DNA of 64,000 nucleotides from Temnothorax longispinosus. Lineage: Eukaryota; Arthropoda; Insecta; Hymenoptera; Formicidae. The number at the start of each line of letters is the position of its first letter. Position 1 is the stretch's first letter. Position numbers and translations under genes: made by a program. The notes below the pieces were generated by a model. The model saw only the letters and a program-made list of their open reading frames with translations, was not told the origin of the DNA and did no database searches. Positions 46,862-59,573 of the stretch are shown piece by piece. Where the stretch lies: positions 19,447,701-19,511,700 of the forward strand of contig NC_092360.1 of NCBI RefSeq assembly GCF_030848805.1, read 5' to 3'.

Positions 46862-49800
46862 GGCTGCAAAAGGTATAATTTAAGCAACCGGTCGCCTAAA
46901 TAGTTTCTGTGGATTTTTTTAAATTATATTTCCTTGAAAGCATATCAAATTTATAAGTAAAAATAATTAAAGATTAATGAAAGATATAAGAGATTAATGA
47001 AAGAAATCACTAACTAATTTCTTTAATTTTAATAAAACTTTCTGGACATGCATATAAACAATATTTATAACAATCTTACTAAAAGTTAAACATTATTTAG
47101 TTATTAATTTTTACACGTATAGCTGCTATCAGTCTTATTAAAAAAATCATTTTTAACATAAAGACACAAAATAATATCGTTAAAATTATATTTTTTCTTA
47201 TACTTTTTTTCATATCTCAATTTGTTAATTGTCATTAAGTCATGTAGACTCCATAAAAAAATTAACAAAATGTATAAATATGTATAGGGGAGAGGGGGGC
47301 ACTGTAGGACACTATTTATTTAAGAGAGTTTATATCTTTTTCAATTTTTAAGAAATTGGTTCTTTGACTCCATTATAAGTTAATAATGCTCAATATAAAA
47401 CGTGTGGTAAAACAAATACATTTAAGAGTATAGTCCGTTGTTTCTACCTATTAAAAAAATGTTCTTTCCGTCCTAATCTGCCTCCCTGGAAGTTTAGGAC
47501 GCCGCTGGAGCAGAACTGATAATAAAAAACCGAGATAATTCTGTGTCTGTGAAGTTGGCATATCATTTTCCAGCAGATCAAAAATAAAAGGCAGTTCTTG
47601 TCGCATGCAGTCGAGTTCTATAGTTCCTGATACTTTTTAGTAATAGTTCTGGTGATTTTACCCAAAAAACAGTCGATCGAAAAAATGATCTGCTAACTTC
47701 CCGTAGCAGATCATTTTCTAGCAAATCAAAAATAAAAAAGAGTTCTTGTCGCATGCAGTCGAGTTCTATAGTTCCTGATACTTTTTAATAATAGTTCTGT
47801 TGATTTTGCCAAAAAAGTCCATTGAAAAAATTATCTGCTAATTTTCCAAAATCTCGGAGTTCTGGTTTATTTAAAATATTTTTCGAATAGTTCTGAGCAT
47901 ACTGAAGCATTTTCTAAAAAGTTCTCAACATTAGCAATGTTGTACGATTGTTTAAAAAATTAATACCGCTTGAAAACCGAGTATTTAGAGAGAATAGGGT
48001 GATATGCTGTACGAAATGTCGCAGTTCCGGTTTATCTAAAATATTTCCCGAATAGTTCTGAACATACTAAAGCATTTTCCAAAGAGTTCCCGACCCTGGC
48101 AATGTCGTATGATTGTTTAAAAAATTAATACCGCCCAAAAACCGAGTACTTAGAGAGAATAGTGTGATATGCTGTACAAAATGTCGCAGTTCCGGTTTAT
48201 CTAAAATATTTCTCGAATAATTCTGAACTACTAAAGCATTTTCCAAAGAGTTCCCGACCCTGGCAATGTCGTATGATTGTTTAAAAAATTAATACCGCTC
48301 GAAAACCGAGTATTTAGAGAGAATAGGGTGATATGCTGTACGAAATGTCGCAGTTCCGGTTTATTTAAAATATTTCTCGAATAATTCTGAACATACTAAA
48401 GCATTTTTCAAAGAGTTCCCGACCCTGGCAATGTCGTATGATTGTTTAAAAAATTAATACCGCTTGAAAACCGAGTATTTAGAGAGAATAGGGTGATATG
48501 CTGTACGAAATGTCGCAGTTCCGGTTTATCTAAAATATTTCCCAAATAGTTCTGAACATACTAAAGCTTTTTCTAAAGAGTTCCCGACATTAGCAATGTT
48601 GTACGATTGTTTAAAAAATTAATACCGCCCAAAAACCGAGTACTTAGAGAGAAGAGGGTGATATGCTGTACAAAATGTCGCAGTTCCGGTTTATCTAAAA
48701 TATTTCTCGAATAATTCTAAACATACTAAAGCATTTTCCAAAGAGTTCCCGACCCTGGCAATGTCGTATGATTGTTTAAAAAATTAATACCGCTTGAAAA
48801 CCAAGTATTTAGAGAGAATAGGGTGATATGCTGTACGAAATGTCGCAATTCCAGTTTATCTAAAATATTTCTCGAATAGTTCTGAACATACTAAAGCATT
48901 TTCCAAAGAGTTCCCGAACCTGGCAATGTCGTATGATTGTTTAAAAAATTAATACCGCTCGAAAACCGAGTATTTAGAGAGAATAGGGTGATATGCTGTA
49001 CGAAATGTCGCAGTTCCGGTTTATCTAAAATATTTCTCGAATAGTTCTGAACATACTAAAGCATTTTCCAAAGAGTTCCCGACACTGGCAATGTCGTATA
49101 ATTGTTTAAAAAATTAATATCGCTCGAAAACCGAGTATTTAGAGAGAATAGGGTGATAAGCTGTACGAAATGTCGCAGTTCCGGTTTATCTAAAATATTT
49201 CCCGAATAGTTCTGAACATACTAAAGCATTTTCTAAAGAGTTCCCGACATTAGCAATGTTGTACGATTGTTTAAAAAATTAATACCGCCCAAAAACCGAG
49301 TACTTAGAGAGAATAGTGTGATATGCTGTACCAAATGTCGCAGTTCCGGTTTATCTAAAATATTTTTCGAATAGTTCTGAACATACTAAAGCATTTTCTA
49401 AGAAGTTCCAAACCCTGGCAATGATTGTTTTCAAGCGTTATTAATTTTTTAAACAATCATACGACATTGCCAGGGTCGGGAACTTTTAGAAAATGCTTTA
49501 GTATGTTCAGAACTATTCAAGAAATATTTTAGATAAACCGGAACTGCGACATTTCGTACAGCATATCACCCTATTCTTTCTAAATACTCGGTTTTCGAGC
49601 GGTATTAATTTTTTAAACAATCATACGACATTGCCAGGGTCGGGAACTCTTTGGAAAATGCTTTAGTATGTTCAGAACTATTCGAGAAATATTTTAGATA
49701 AACCGGAACTGCGACATTTCGTACAGCATATCACCCTATTCTCCCTAAATACTCGGTTTTCGAGCGGTATTAATTTTTTAAACAATCATACGACATTGCC

Positions 49801-50985
49801 AGGGTCGGGAACTCTTTGAAAATGCTTTAGTATGTTCAGAACTATTCGAGGAATATTTTAGATAAACCAGAACTGCGACATTTCGTACAGCATATCACCC
49901 TATTCTCTCTAAATACTCGGTTTTCGAGCAGTATTAATTTTTTAAACAATCATACGACATTGCCAGGGTCGGGAACTCTTTGGAAAATGCTTTAGTATGT
50001 TCAGAACTATTCGAGAAATATTTTAGATAAACCGGAACTGCGACATTTCGTACAGCATATCACACTATTCTCTCTAAGTACTCGGTTTTTGAGCGGTATT
50101 AATTTTTTAAACAATCGTACAACATTGCTAATGTCGAGAACTTTTTAGAAAATGCTTCAGTATGCTCAGAACTATTCGAAAAATATTTTAAATAAACCGG
50201 AACTCCGAGATTTTGGAAAATTAGCAGATAATTTTTTCAATGGACTTTTTTTGGCAAAATCAACAGAACTATTTTTAAAAAGTATCAGGAACTATAGAAC
50301 TCTACTGCATGCGACAAGAACTTTTTTTTATTTTTGATTTGCTAGAAAATGATCTGCTACGGGAAGTTAGCAGATCATTTTTTCGATCGACTGTTTTTTG
50401 GGTAAAATCACCAGAACTATTACTAAAAAGTATCAGGAACTAAGTATAGAACTCGACTGCATGCGACAAGAACTGCCTTTTATTTTTGATCTGCTGGAAA
50501 ATAATATGCCAACTTCACAGACACGATAATTCTAGTCTTCTTATTTTATTTATTAAAAGTAATAAATCTCTTGCTAGGCAACATCTTACAAACCTCTTTT
50601 AATATAATGTATTAAAAAAATTTATTAAAAATTAATAATATATTTTTTCTTTAACATACAGTAGGTAATTTTGTAGTAGGCAATCAAATAAACATAAGTA
50701 TTTACCTATTGGAACCTTAATTAAGGCAAGAATTAGTCTCACAAATTTCTCTTTCAAATTTCTCTCTTTTTCTCTCAAATTTCTCTTTGTCCAATACTAC
50801 CCCAACCCTAACTTGAAAAAAGAAAACGTAATATTTCACACCAACTCTTTTATTATGTTGTTGTATTTCGTTTATTACAACGCAAAACATATATATAATC
50901 ATAACCAGAACATACAAGTGAATTTCCTTTTGAGCAATAGTTTAATATAAAAATACTTACATTTGCGAGCCAAAATAATTACAAC
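46862..50985 (+). repeat. Dispersed repeat, interrupted copy
   Basis: Matches 29703-30840 in two blocks (46862-47542 and 50525-50985), separated by an inserted Foldback-like element. Within it, GGGGAGAGGGGGGCACTGTA (about 47284) and the complement-type TAAAGTGCCTCCTTCTCCCC (about 51111-51130) look like the inverted ends of one transposon spanning 47282-51133. Confidence 0.85.
47543..50524. mobile_element. Foldback-like element, 2982 bp, 9-bp target duplication
   Basis: The insert is flanked by GATAATTCT at 47534-47542 and 50525-50533; the uninterrupted repeat copy has this 9-mer once (about 30370-30378). The ends GTGTCTGTGAAGTTGGCATA are inverted. Each arm has an outer unique part and then tandem 165-bp units (GATATGCTGTACGAAATGTC, GAGTTCCCGACCCTGGCAAT): about 9.5 on the left (47870-49430) and 4.7 inverted on the right (49440-50210). 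No transposase. Long inverted ends made of tandem repeats plus a 9-bp duplication are the pattern described for Drosophila FB elements; Mutator-type elements also make 9-bp duplications. Confidence 0.88.
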
Positions 50986-52089
50986 TGCAGCCAGCGCGGT
51001 CTCATGTGAAGTTTATCTATTGACCGGTTGCCAACCGAAAAATGCGTTTAACATAAAAACAAAGTGACAAATTTGTTCTTTATTCGAGATGTCCTAAACT
51101 GCCTCTGTCCTAAAGTGCCTCCTTCTCCCCTACCTATAATTTCTGAAAGTTAAATATTATTTATATCAAACTTTGTATCAAATATCATAATCTTATATTA
51201 TATATATAAATGTAGATGTCCTGACTGACTCACTCATCAACGCCCAGCTCAAACCCCTGAACCTAGAGACTTGAAATTTGGAGGGTGTATTCCTTTTATG
51301 ACGTAAGCATCCACTAAGAAAGGATTTTTAGAAATTCCACCCCTAAGGGGGTGAAAAGGGGTAAAATGTGTTTTTTTCACTGACTGACTGACTGACTCAT
51401 CAACGCCTAGCCCAAACCTCTGAACCGAATTTTCACCAAAGTATATGAAATAGGGGTTTTCACCAAAGTATATGAAATAGGGGTAGAATTTTCCGGGGAG
51501 TGCCACTATGTGTATAGTTTTTTGTTATCGATTTTCTGGAAACCGATTTTTTTAATTTTTCTTATTTTTTGAAAAATAATTGATCAAATCTCAACAAATT
51601 ATAGATCAAATAGGGGTAGAATTTTCCGAGGAGTATTATGAAGTGTATAATTTTTCGTTACCGATCTTTGGAAGCCGGTATCGAAATTTTTTAAAATAAT
51701 TTTTTCCAAAATATATGAAATAGGGGTAGAATTTTCAGGGGAGTCTGGAAACCGGGGTGAAAAGGGTTAAAATGTGTTTTCATGGATTCGTTAATATCTT
51801 TTAGGCTTGATGAGATAATTTTTATCAAATATATTCGTAAAGAAAAAGATAAAAATTAAAGAAAAGAAAAGAAAACATACTAAATCGACGTACACCATCG
51901 ACTACTAAACATAGTACACTAATATTTTTTTAAATGTAAGATTTCAAACTTCACTATAAAATTGTCAAAACCGTTATAGTGCGAATGGTTTAACATTACG
52001 AGGTTATAGAATATATTCGTAAAGAAAAAAGATAAAAATTAAAGAAAAGAAAAGAAATTGTTCCAAATAAGGGAAAGAGAGAGAGACAG

Positions 52090-52948
52090 GTGCAGCTTTC
52101 ACCTTTTCAACCTCTGCCCGAGCCTCTCTACAGTTTGGTAATGGGTAGCCACTCTGAGCACGTCCACTTTATGAATCGTGTTCGGAAGTATAATGGCTGC
52201 TTCAACATGACATCATTCGGAGCCAAGCAGGTTCAACAAGACGGCTTCATACCGACCTTTAAAGTTCAGGGGCAGGTATATCACTTGGTAGGAAGCCTGC
52301 TGCCAGCATCTGAGCAAGAAGCCCAATTTCTACAAATTTATTTCGTGGGTGAGGACGAAAGGGAAGTGCGCTTGAGATGCAACAATTTTCCAGATGTCAA
52401 ACAGAAATTAGTTAAAGAATTGCAGAGGATGCTACATGAAGTCAATAGTTACATAAAAGACCTAAAAACTACTATAGAAAAAAGTACCTACAATTTGCAA
52501 AAATTTCGAAGTTATTATTCATGCAGATAGGAAGCCCATTGATGCTCATGGAGGACGGTATAATGCACCAACAGCAAATGAGGTAGCTTTGGTGATTGTG
52601 GGACAGCAATTTGAGCAGCGAGATATTGTGTTGCACAGCCATGACAACACACTAAAGCGTATCAGCGAGATTCATCGATCATACGACGCCTTGCAGTATC
52701 CGCTTTTGTTCTGCCGTGGCGAAGATGGGTACTCTATTGCCCTGTCTCAGCGCGATCCTCAGACCAAGTTGCCCCTAAAGAATACAGTATCCGCAGCGAG
52801 CTTTTACTCATACCGTATTATGGTCAGGGAAGGGGAAGTTAATCACTTGGTGTACTTCCGTTCACTTTTCAGTCAATTTTTGGTTGATATGTATGCTAAA
52901 ATAGAGACTGAAAGGTTGAATTATATTAGGAATAACCAGGTGCAGTGA
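52090..52948 (+). pseudogene. Helitron RepHel, N-terminal part (frameshifted)
   Basis: First part of the RepHel reading frame: the Helitron-like N-terminal domain (FNMTSFGAKQVQQDGFIPTF, GQVYHLVGSLLP, then after a shift IIHADRKPIDAHGGRYNAP and VIVGQQFEQRDIVLHS). The frame changes at about 52498 and a stop (TGA at 52946) ends the second segment just where the next frame begins. Each break is a single-base event, so the copy died recently. Confidence 0.85.
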
Positions 52949-54318
52949 GGGCAGATAGTTACATTCATTTGAGAGACGCCATGGGAAAGCAAGATGCTGA
53001 CGTTGCTCAGATGGGTCAAATGGTGGTGCTTCCGTCATCATTCACTGGAGGACCACGCTATATGCATGAGCGAACTCAGGACGCTATGACATACGTCCGT
53101 TTTTATGGTCGTCCTGATCTGTTTATTACTTTTACTTGTAATCCAAAGTGGAAGGATATCACAGATGTACTGCTTCCTGGCCAAAAATCTCACGATCGAC
53201 ACGATATTATAGCTAGGGTATTTCATCTCAAGGTGAAGAAAATGATGGCTCTTTTAAAAAAGGGTGATTTGTTTGGAAAAGTGACGTGTTTCATGTACTC
53301 TGTGGAATGGCAAAAACGAGGTTTGCCTCATATTCACATCTTGCTGTGGCTAGAGCAGCGCATCTTTAATAATATGATCGACAAAGTCATATGTGCTGAA
53401 ATACCTGATCCCGTGAAAGACTCTCTTCTTTATAATATTGTCAAGGCCAATATGATTCATGGGCCCTGCGGGGGCTTAAACCGTAATTCGCCATGTATGA
53501 AAGGAGGCAATTGCAGCAAGAGGTATCCCAGGCAACTTCTAAAGGACACTCAGACAGGAAACGATGGATATCCGCAGTATCGGAGAAGGTCTCAAGCTGA
53601 TGGTGGATTTACCGTAAAAATCAATGAAATAGAGCTGGACAATCGTTGGGTGGTGCCCTATAATCCTGTTTTGTTACGTACTTTCAATGCTCATATTAAT
53701 GTGGAATTATGTAATTCAGTTAAATCTATAAAGTATATTTGTAAGTACGTGAATAAGGGCAGTGATCAAGCGACTTTTGCCTTAGAGAATAAGAGGGATG
53801 AGGTAAAATTGTACGAGAGTGGACGGTATATTAGCAGCTCAGAGGCAGTTTGGAGAATCTTGGCGTTTCCTATTCATGAGAGGTATCCTGCTGTCTTTCA
53901 TCTAGCTGTACACCTCGAGAATGGTCAGCGTGTATACTTTAATTCCAAAAACTTAGTTGAGAGGATTAGTAATCCACTTCAGACAACACTCTTGGCTTTC
54001 TTCGAGCTGTGCAAAACCGACGATTTTGCAAAAACTCTTTTGTACTGTGAGGTTCCTTTTTATTTTGTGTTTAAAAATAACAAGTTTGAGAGAAGAAAGC
54101 GGGGAATGAATGTCGATGGCTGGCCAGGAATAAAGAAGGACAATGTGCTGGGAAGAGTGTATACCATCCATCCAAATAACACAGAGTGTTATTATCTTCG
54201 CATGTTACTGTATGAGATTCGAGGTCCAACATCATTTTTTAGAATTGAAAACTGTAAATGGTGTTGTCTGTTCCACATTCCAGTCTGCATGCAAGGCATT
54301 AGGTTTGCTGGAAGATGA
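52945..54318 (+). pseudogene. Helitron Rep (HUH endonuclease) segment
   Basis: Replication-initiator nuclease of the Helitron. Motifs in order: FITFTCNPKW (about residues 60-69), GLPHIHILLWL with the metal-binding HIH (about 127-137), and YICKYVNKG (about 265-273) with the tyrosine region that nicks DNA. The segment is joined to the upstream part by a frameshift around 52946 and to the helicase by another at about 54240 in a T run, after which this frame ends in an unrelated tail. The catalytic histidines and tyrosines look intact. Confidence 0.88.
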
Positions 54319-56074
54319 CAAACACTGGGACAATACATTGGAGGAAGCTGCTTTGTGTGATTCTTCCTTCAAGCTGCGGGAGCTTTTTACAGTGATGTTG
54401 GTATTCTGTCAACTTAATGAGCCTATGAGTCTTTGGGAAAAGTATAAAGACAGCTTTTCAGAAGATATTACACGACAAGTGGAAAGAGAGTTGCAAAGCA
54501 GTGCGCAGCAGATAATGGACGAGGTGTATAACAGATGTTTGGTGATGATTGAAGACGCAGTATTGGCTTTGGGAGGACAGGAGTTACAACAATATGGTCT
54601 GTCTCAGCCAAAAAGGTTAGGAGAAGTTTTGAGAAATCGGGATTATCTGAGAGAAACAAATTATGATGTAAACATCTTAGCACAAGTGGTGTCGAATAAC
54701 GAGGGTTTACTAACAGATGAACAGTTCGCTGTCTATCGGCAGGTCCTTAGCAGTATTGAATTAAGTGCTGGTCAGGTCTTTTTTCTAGATGCTCCAGGTG
54801 GTACTGGAAAAACTTTTCTCATTAATTTACTTTTGGCAAAAGTAAGAAGTGATTGTGGCATTGCCTTGGCTGTTGCATCCTCTGGCATTGCTGCTACGCT
54901 GTTAGAGGGAGGCAAGACTGCTCACGCTGCTTTTAAGCTGCCCCTCAATCTAAACTATGTAGAAACACCCTTGTGCAATATTTTAAAACAAAGCAACATG
55001 GCCCAAGTGTTGCGGGACTGTAAGCTCATTGTTTGGGATGAGAGCACCATGGCACATAAAGGGGGTTTTGAAGCATTGAGTACAACCTTAAAAGATATTA
55101 GGGGTAACGATGGAGTGATGGGGGGAGTCACTGTGTTGCTGGCTGGAGACTTCCGACAGACTTTGCCTGTAGTGCAAAGGGGAACTCGAGCTGATGAGGT
55201 TAAAGCATGCATTAAGGCATCATATTTATGGTCTCTTATCTGTAAACTCTCTCTCAAAAAGAATATGAGGGTATATTTGAAAGGTGATGTCTCCGCGGGG
55301 AAATTCTCGAAAATTCTACTTGAAATAGGAGATGGAAAATATCCCGAGTCTGAGGGAAAGGTGATTATTCCAAAAGATTTAGGCTTAGTAGTGACAACCT
55401 TAGCTAACCTTATTGACAAAATATACCCTGATATTGTTGATATCAAAAAGAAATCTATGGACTGGTTGTGTGAGCGTGCAATTTTGACTCCTAAGAACGA
55501 TAAAGCTGGTGTAATTAATGACATTCTACTTAAATCATTAGACGAGATAGAAATGGAGTACAGATCTGTAGACTCGGTGGTACAAACAGATGACGCTGTC
55601 AATTACCCCGTGGAGTTCATAAATAGTTTGAACCCTCCTGGTTTACCCACTCACAAGCTTCGACTTAAAGTGGGGGCTCCAGTGATGTTGCTGCGAAACC
55701 TCAATCCACCAAAACTTTGTAATGGAACCAGGTTGCGAGTAAAGGCACTCTATAGGAATGTTATCGAGGCCACAGTGTTCACCGGCTGTGCTCGGGGAGA
55801 TACAGTGTTTATACCACGCATACCACTCATACCATCAGAGTACCCTTTCGAGTTTAAAAGGCTGCAATTTCCTATCAAGGTTTGTTTTGCGATGACCATT
55901 AATAAGTCACAGGGACAGTCGTTGAAAGTAGCAGGGATTGATTTAAGTGAGGACTGTTTCTCACATGGGCAGTTTTACGTGGCCTGCTCAAGGGTAAGCT
56001 CACCTAGCAGTCTGGTGATTCTAGCACCTGAGGGGAAAACTACTAATGTGGTCTATAAAGAGGTCCTTAAGTAG
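54240..56074 (+). pseudogene. Helitron PIF1-type helicase segment
   Basis: C-terminal helicase of RepHel, superfamily 1B. Visible motifs: Walker A APGGTGKTFLINLL (near 54792), an AHAAFKLPL segment, Walker B IVWDESTMAHK (near 55029), LLAGDFRQTLPVV (near 55136), CFAMTINKSQGQSLK (near 55884) and FYVACSRV (near 55972). The frame is open from 54143 to 56074, but homology starts after the frameshift at about 54240. The helicase itself looks complete; only the link to Rep is broken, so a corrected consensus of this family may still be active elsewhere in the genome. Confidence 0.9.
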
Positions 56075-56227
56075 GAAAAAAAGTTGTTAACAAAATTATA
56101 TAAGAATAACAGATGTTAATCCCACATTGAATATATTGAAAAGATAAGTCAATGGTTTATTAAATGACCGGAAATAAGTTAGCGCAAAAAGTTGTTAATT
56201 ATTTAAAATTAAAATTAACGAGTGCCA

Positions 56228-56266
<39 letters not shown>

Positions 56267-57149
56267 ATTTTTCCAAGCCCGTTCCCTTGGCAGTGGTTTC
56301 GCTAGATAGTAGATAGGGACAGTGGGAATCTCGTTAATCCATATATTTATAACTATATACTCTAAATATAATACATAAACAAAAATTATATAATTATTAA
56401 TAGTCATGTTTACATAAATTTTAATTTTAAATAATTAACAACTTCTTGCGCTAGGTAAGAATCATATAATATGAGAAGTAGTATAATAGGGCTTAAGGCG
56501 AAGGTCTACTATAAAAAAACCTAACGCGCCAATAGGTGGAACCTCAAGGGTGGTGTGGAAGTCCACCATTTTAATATAATAATGTAAAACCAAACTGTTT
56601 GTCTGTCTGTCCGCAAAATATTAATGGACCGAATCTGAAAGAATTGTATATGAAATAAGGAGAGAATTTTCCGGGGATTGCTATAATGTGGTTAATTTAT
56701 CGTTATCGATCTTTTTGGAAAACGGTAATTAATGGGTGAGTTTAGGGAGAGGAGAATAGATTTTGATGCCGCGCTTTAAATCAGATTTAAATTAAAAATT
56801 GTTTATATATAAGATACATAGATATTTTTATATTTTTTGAATTATATCTTATATAATATATAATTAATATACAAATAGATATATATCTATAAATAGATCT
56901 ATATATAAATAATTTTTAATTGTAAGCTTAAATGTTTAATCCATGAACACAAAAAATATCATATTATATAAAAAATATCGTATACAAAGAAGTTTTATAA
57001 ATTAAACAAATAAAAAATTGTATGAGAGTTAATAATATAGTGAGTCAGCGGGGGGATTAGCTTTGAGGCCCGCGCGAAGCGCGGGCCGAAAAGCTGATTG
57101 GCGGGGGAATAGCTTTGAGGCCCGCGCGAAGCGCGGGCCGAAAAGCTAG

Positions 57150-57178
<29 letters not shown>
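57150..57178. repeat. (TA)n microsatellite at the Helitron 3' end
   Basis: About 14 TA repeats begin immediately after the CTAG terminus, consistent with Helitron insertion into AT-rich host DNA. Confidence 0.9.
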
Positions 57179-57180
<2 letters not shown>

Positions 57181-58560
57181 TATTACGAGTATCCGGATAG
57201 CCAAATCTATCGAAAACAGATTTTGAAAGTGTTTGTTGCAAATTTTGTCGATAGAATTTTGTCGATAAAAGCAGAATGACAGATGGACTGCAGAAATTGA
57301 ATAAAATCTATCGCATCGTAATCATTTACTCAGTAAGTAAACTGCCCGTGGTGTGACAATAACAGATTGGTAGCAGATTTGTTCAGATATTGCAACACAA
57401 ATCCCATGTCATCTGTATACGCATTAAACTTGTATTTTGCTGGTAGAACCTGTCGATATAATCTGACAACAAGACACGTAACTTTTCGGAATGGATTTTG
57501 ATCGGGAAATTGTTCAGTTATCTCCTAGATTTATATTGTGTTTTCTAAGAAAAATAATTCCGATCGGAATCCGAGTTTTTTCAAACACAAAAACGAGGAT
57601 AATTGTTTCCTCAAGTACAATATAAAACTCATAAGGACATCATGATGACGTCATCATGACTTTATTCATTAAAATCACTTGAAAATCACTCGTGCAAGCA
57701 TTGATTGGACGAGAAGAAGCTTGTTTCACGTATCAATCACTACAACTTATCATCAACAAAACTCATCAAACAATTATTTTCCGTAAAGGAATCTTTTTTC
57801 GTAAGAAATCTTTTTCCGCGCCGCGGAAACAATAAACAATTACGTTTTAGTCGGAGTGCTTTTTAAATATAAACTCGAAAAATAACTACTTCCTTTTGGT
57901 GACATTTTGTACTGATTACATTATTGCTGCGAGTTAGTTACCTTATACAATTAATATCACAAAGATTGGAAGCGATAAACAGACAACACGCTGGAGGCAG
58001 ATGGAATCGACGCGGAAGTTGTTCGAAGCCGATTTTATGCGAGTTGAGCTTGTCGAGCTTTACGGCTATATGATCGTATAACACAGCACGTGTGTACGAA
58101 TGATTAAAGAGTAAGATATTGATATTTGTAATATTATACACAGACTCACACACGAGGCGTTACAATTTGTGTGCTTAAGAAGGCGACATATGCAAATCTT
58201 GCCATTTTTTAAACGCGTGTTATAAACAGAATCGATGTGCCAATATTCAATGCCAATTTGAACACTTTCCACGTACTTCTACTACACCAAAATTGCTTGT
58301 ATAATACGATGCAATAAAAGCAATGCTTACTTTATAGAACGCAAGAAAAATTCGCGTCGGCGCTATGATAACACGCGAAAAGGTAGGAAGAATGTCATAA
58401 AAATTATATTGCAAGTGCGATGGTGGAATACGTAAAATCTCGCAGCTGCATTTTTTCACACGCAAAATACAGACTCTGACTTTTTTACATCTTGCAATTT
58501 CTTGATTCACTATCATTGTCTCCAATTGTGCTTTCGATAATTACATAGGGAAAGAGATCC
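57179..58560. other. Intergenic DNA upstream of the second receptor
   Basis: Short frames on both strands, no motif. TCACGT(A/G)TCAATCACTA near 57740 also occurs near 9235, another hint of shared flanking DNA around the receptor copies. Confidence 0.4.
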
Positions 58561-59573
58561 GTGAGAACGATGAAAGCTGACGAAATCCTAAAACCATACG
58601 TTTCAAAGCTATATCACAGGAGACAATCTGCGAGCTATACATCGTGTCAACGTAGCATTCGTCACGAATATTAAATATTTCACGTGCGGCAATAATCGAC
58701 CATTGGACCGATTGCCTCTTCATTGAATCCGTTTTTTTCGCGAGCTATACACTTTCGGCTAAAAGTTTGAGATTGCATATAAAATGTAAAAGTATATATT
58801 CCGGTAAAATACTATTTAAAAATCCGATTCGGCTCTTACTCAACAATTTTTTTCTTAATTTGAAAGTAAATAATTATTATATATATAGCACAGTTGTGGT
58901 ATTGTTTAATTTCAAGAAAATGTATTATGGTCAAAATTACGGCAAAGTATTTTTTCCAAAACTGAGCTGTAAACTATTTTAAAAGAAAAATCTTCTGCCA
59001 GAAAAAGAAAACTTGTATCCAGATTTCTAGAATATTTTATAAAAGATCTAAATTAGTAAAAAAAGGTGATTAAATATATATAAGAGTGACTACATCAACG
59101 AAAAAAGTCTAATGCTTTTTAGTATTTAATACCTTTTTATTTTGTAAGAAATATTTCTTGTAGAACTGTCAAATGTTTTATATCATTTTTCATGTCATTA
59201 TAAAACAACGGATAAAATAATACAAATGTGTTAAATTATAATGCATAAATTTGATTTCATTTCATATAGTAGAACTTTATAGTAGAATTGATGGTCTCAA
59301 ACTTTTAGCCGACAGTATACTTCGCATCAATGTAGCGTCCGTCACGAATGATAAATATTTTATATGCGGTAATAGTCGATTCATTGCGCCGATTTCCCCT
59401 TCATTACGTCTTCATTTTTCCAGATTATAAGCGGTTTTGTCATAGATGGAAGTATCGAATCCGGCTATATACGCAAAAAAGATTACGGTGTACGCGGCAG
59501 ATAATAATCGGTACTGTCGACAATGCCGAAGGGATCTATTTGCAATCGTTCGGCGAATAAAAAAGCGAATGAA
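58561..59573 (+). promoter_or_regulatory. Upstream/5' UTR region of receptor 2, duplicated and split by a transposon
   Basis: Starts with the GTGAGAACGA block shared with receptor 1. A module of about 120 bp (GCGAGCTATAC, then GTAGC, CGTCACGAAT, AATATTT) is present at about 58635-58740. It occurs again at 58741-59420, where the second copy is split after GCGAGCTATA by a 568-bp element. The last 60 bp before the start codon match receptor 1's upstream DNA. Confidence 0.5.
58750..59317. mobile_element. TA-target non-autonomous transposon (mariner/Tc1-like), 568 bp
   Basis: Inverted ends (CGGCTAAAAGTTTGAGA / TCTCAAACTTTTAGCCG, extending outward with mismatches) bounded by TA on each side. An unoccupied copy of the target is seen in the neighbouring module at about 58635-58660. 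The AAAAGTTTG core resembles the ends of Tc1/mariner elements. No transposase; the internal 71-codon frame is unremarkable. Confidence 0.75.

Larger units (their letters stand above)
51191..57149 (+). mobile_element. Helitron, near full length (5959 bp)
   Basis: Rolling-circle transposon encoding a RepHel protein. The left end starts with TC after an A (TCTTATATTATATATA, then GTCCTGACTGACTCACTC, a common Helitron start). The right end is a GC hairpin (GGCCCGCGCGAAGCGCGGGC) followed within 10 bp by CTAG and a host T, as expected for insertion between A and T. The hairpin with its leader occurs twice in tandem (about 57062 and 57119). Coding region 52090-56074. Leader DNA at about 51420-51520 partly recurs at 56590-56720. 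Confidence 0.9.

Noticed and set aside
54955..55602. 215-codon minus-strand frame
   Set aside because: It lies antisense to the Helitron helicase, whose motifs are unmistakable on the plus strand.
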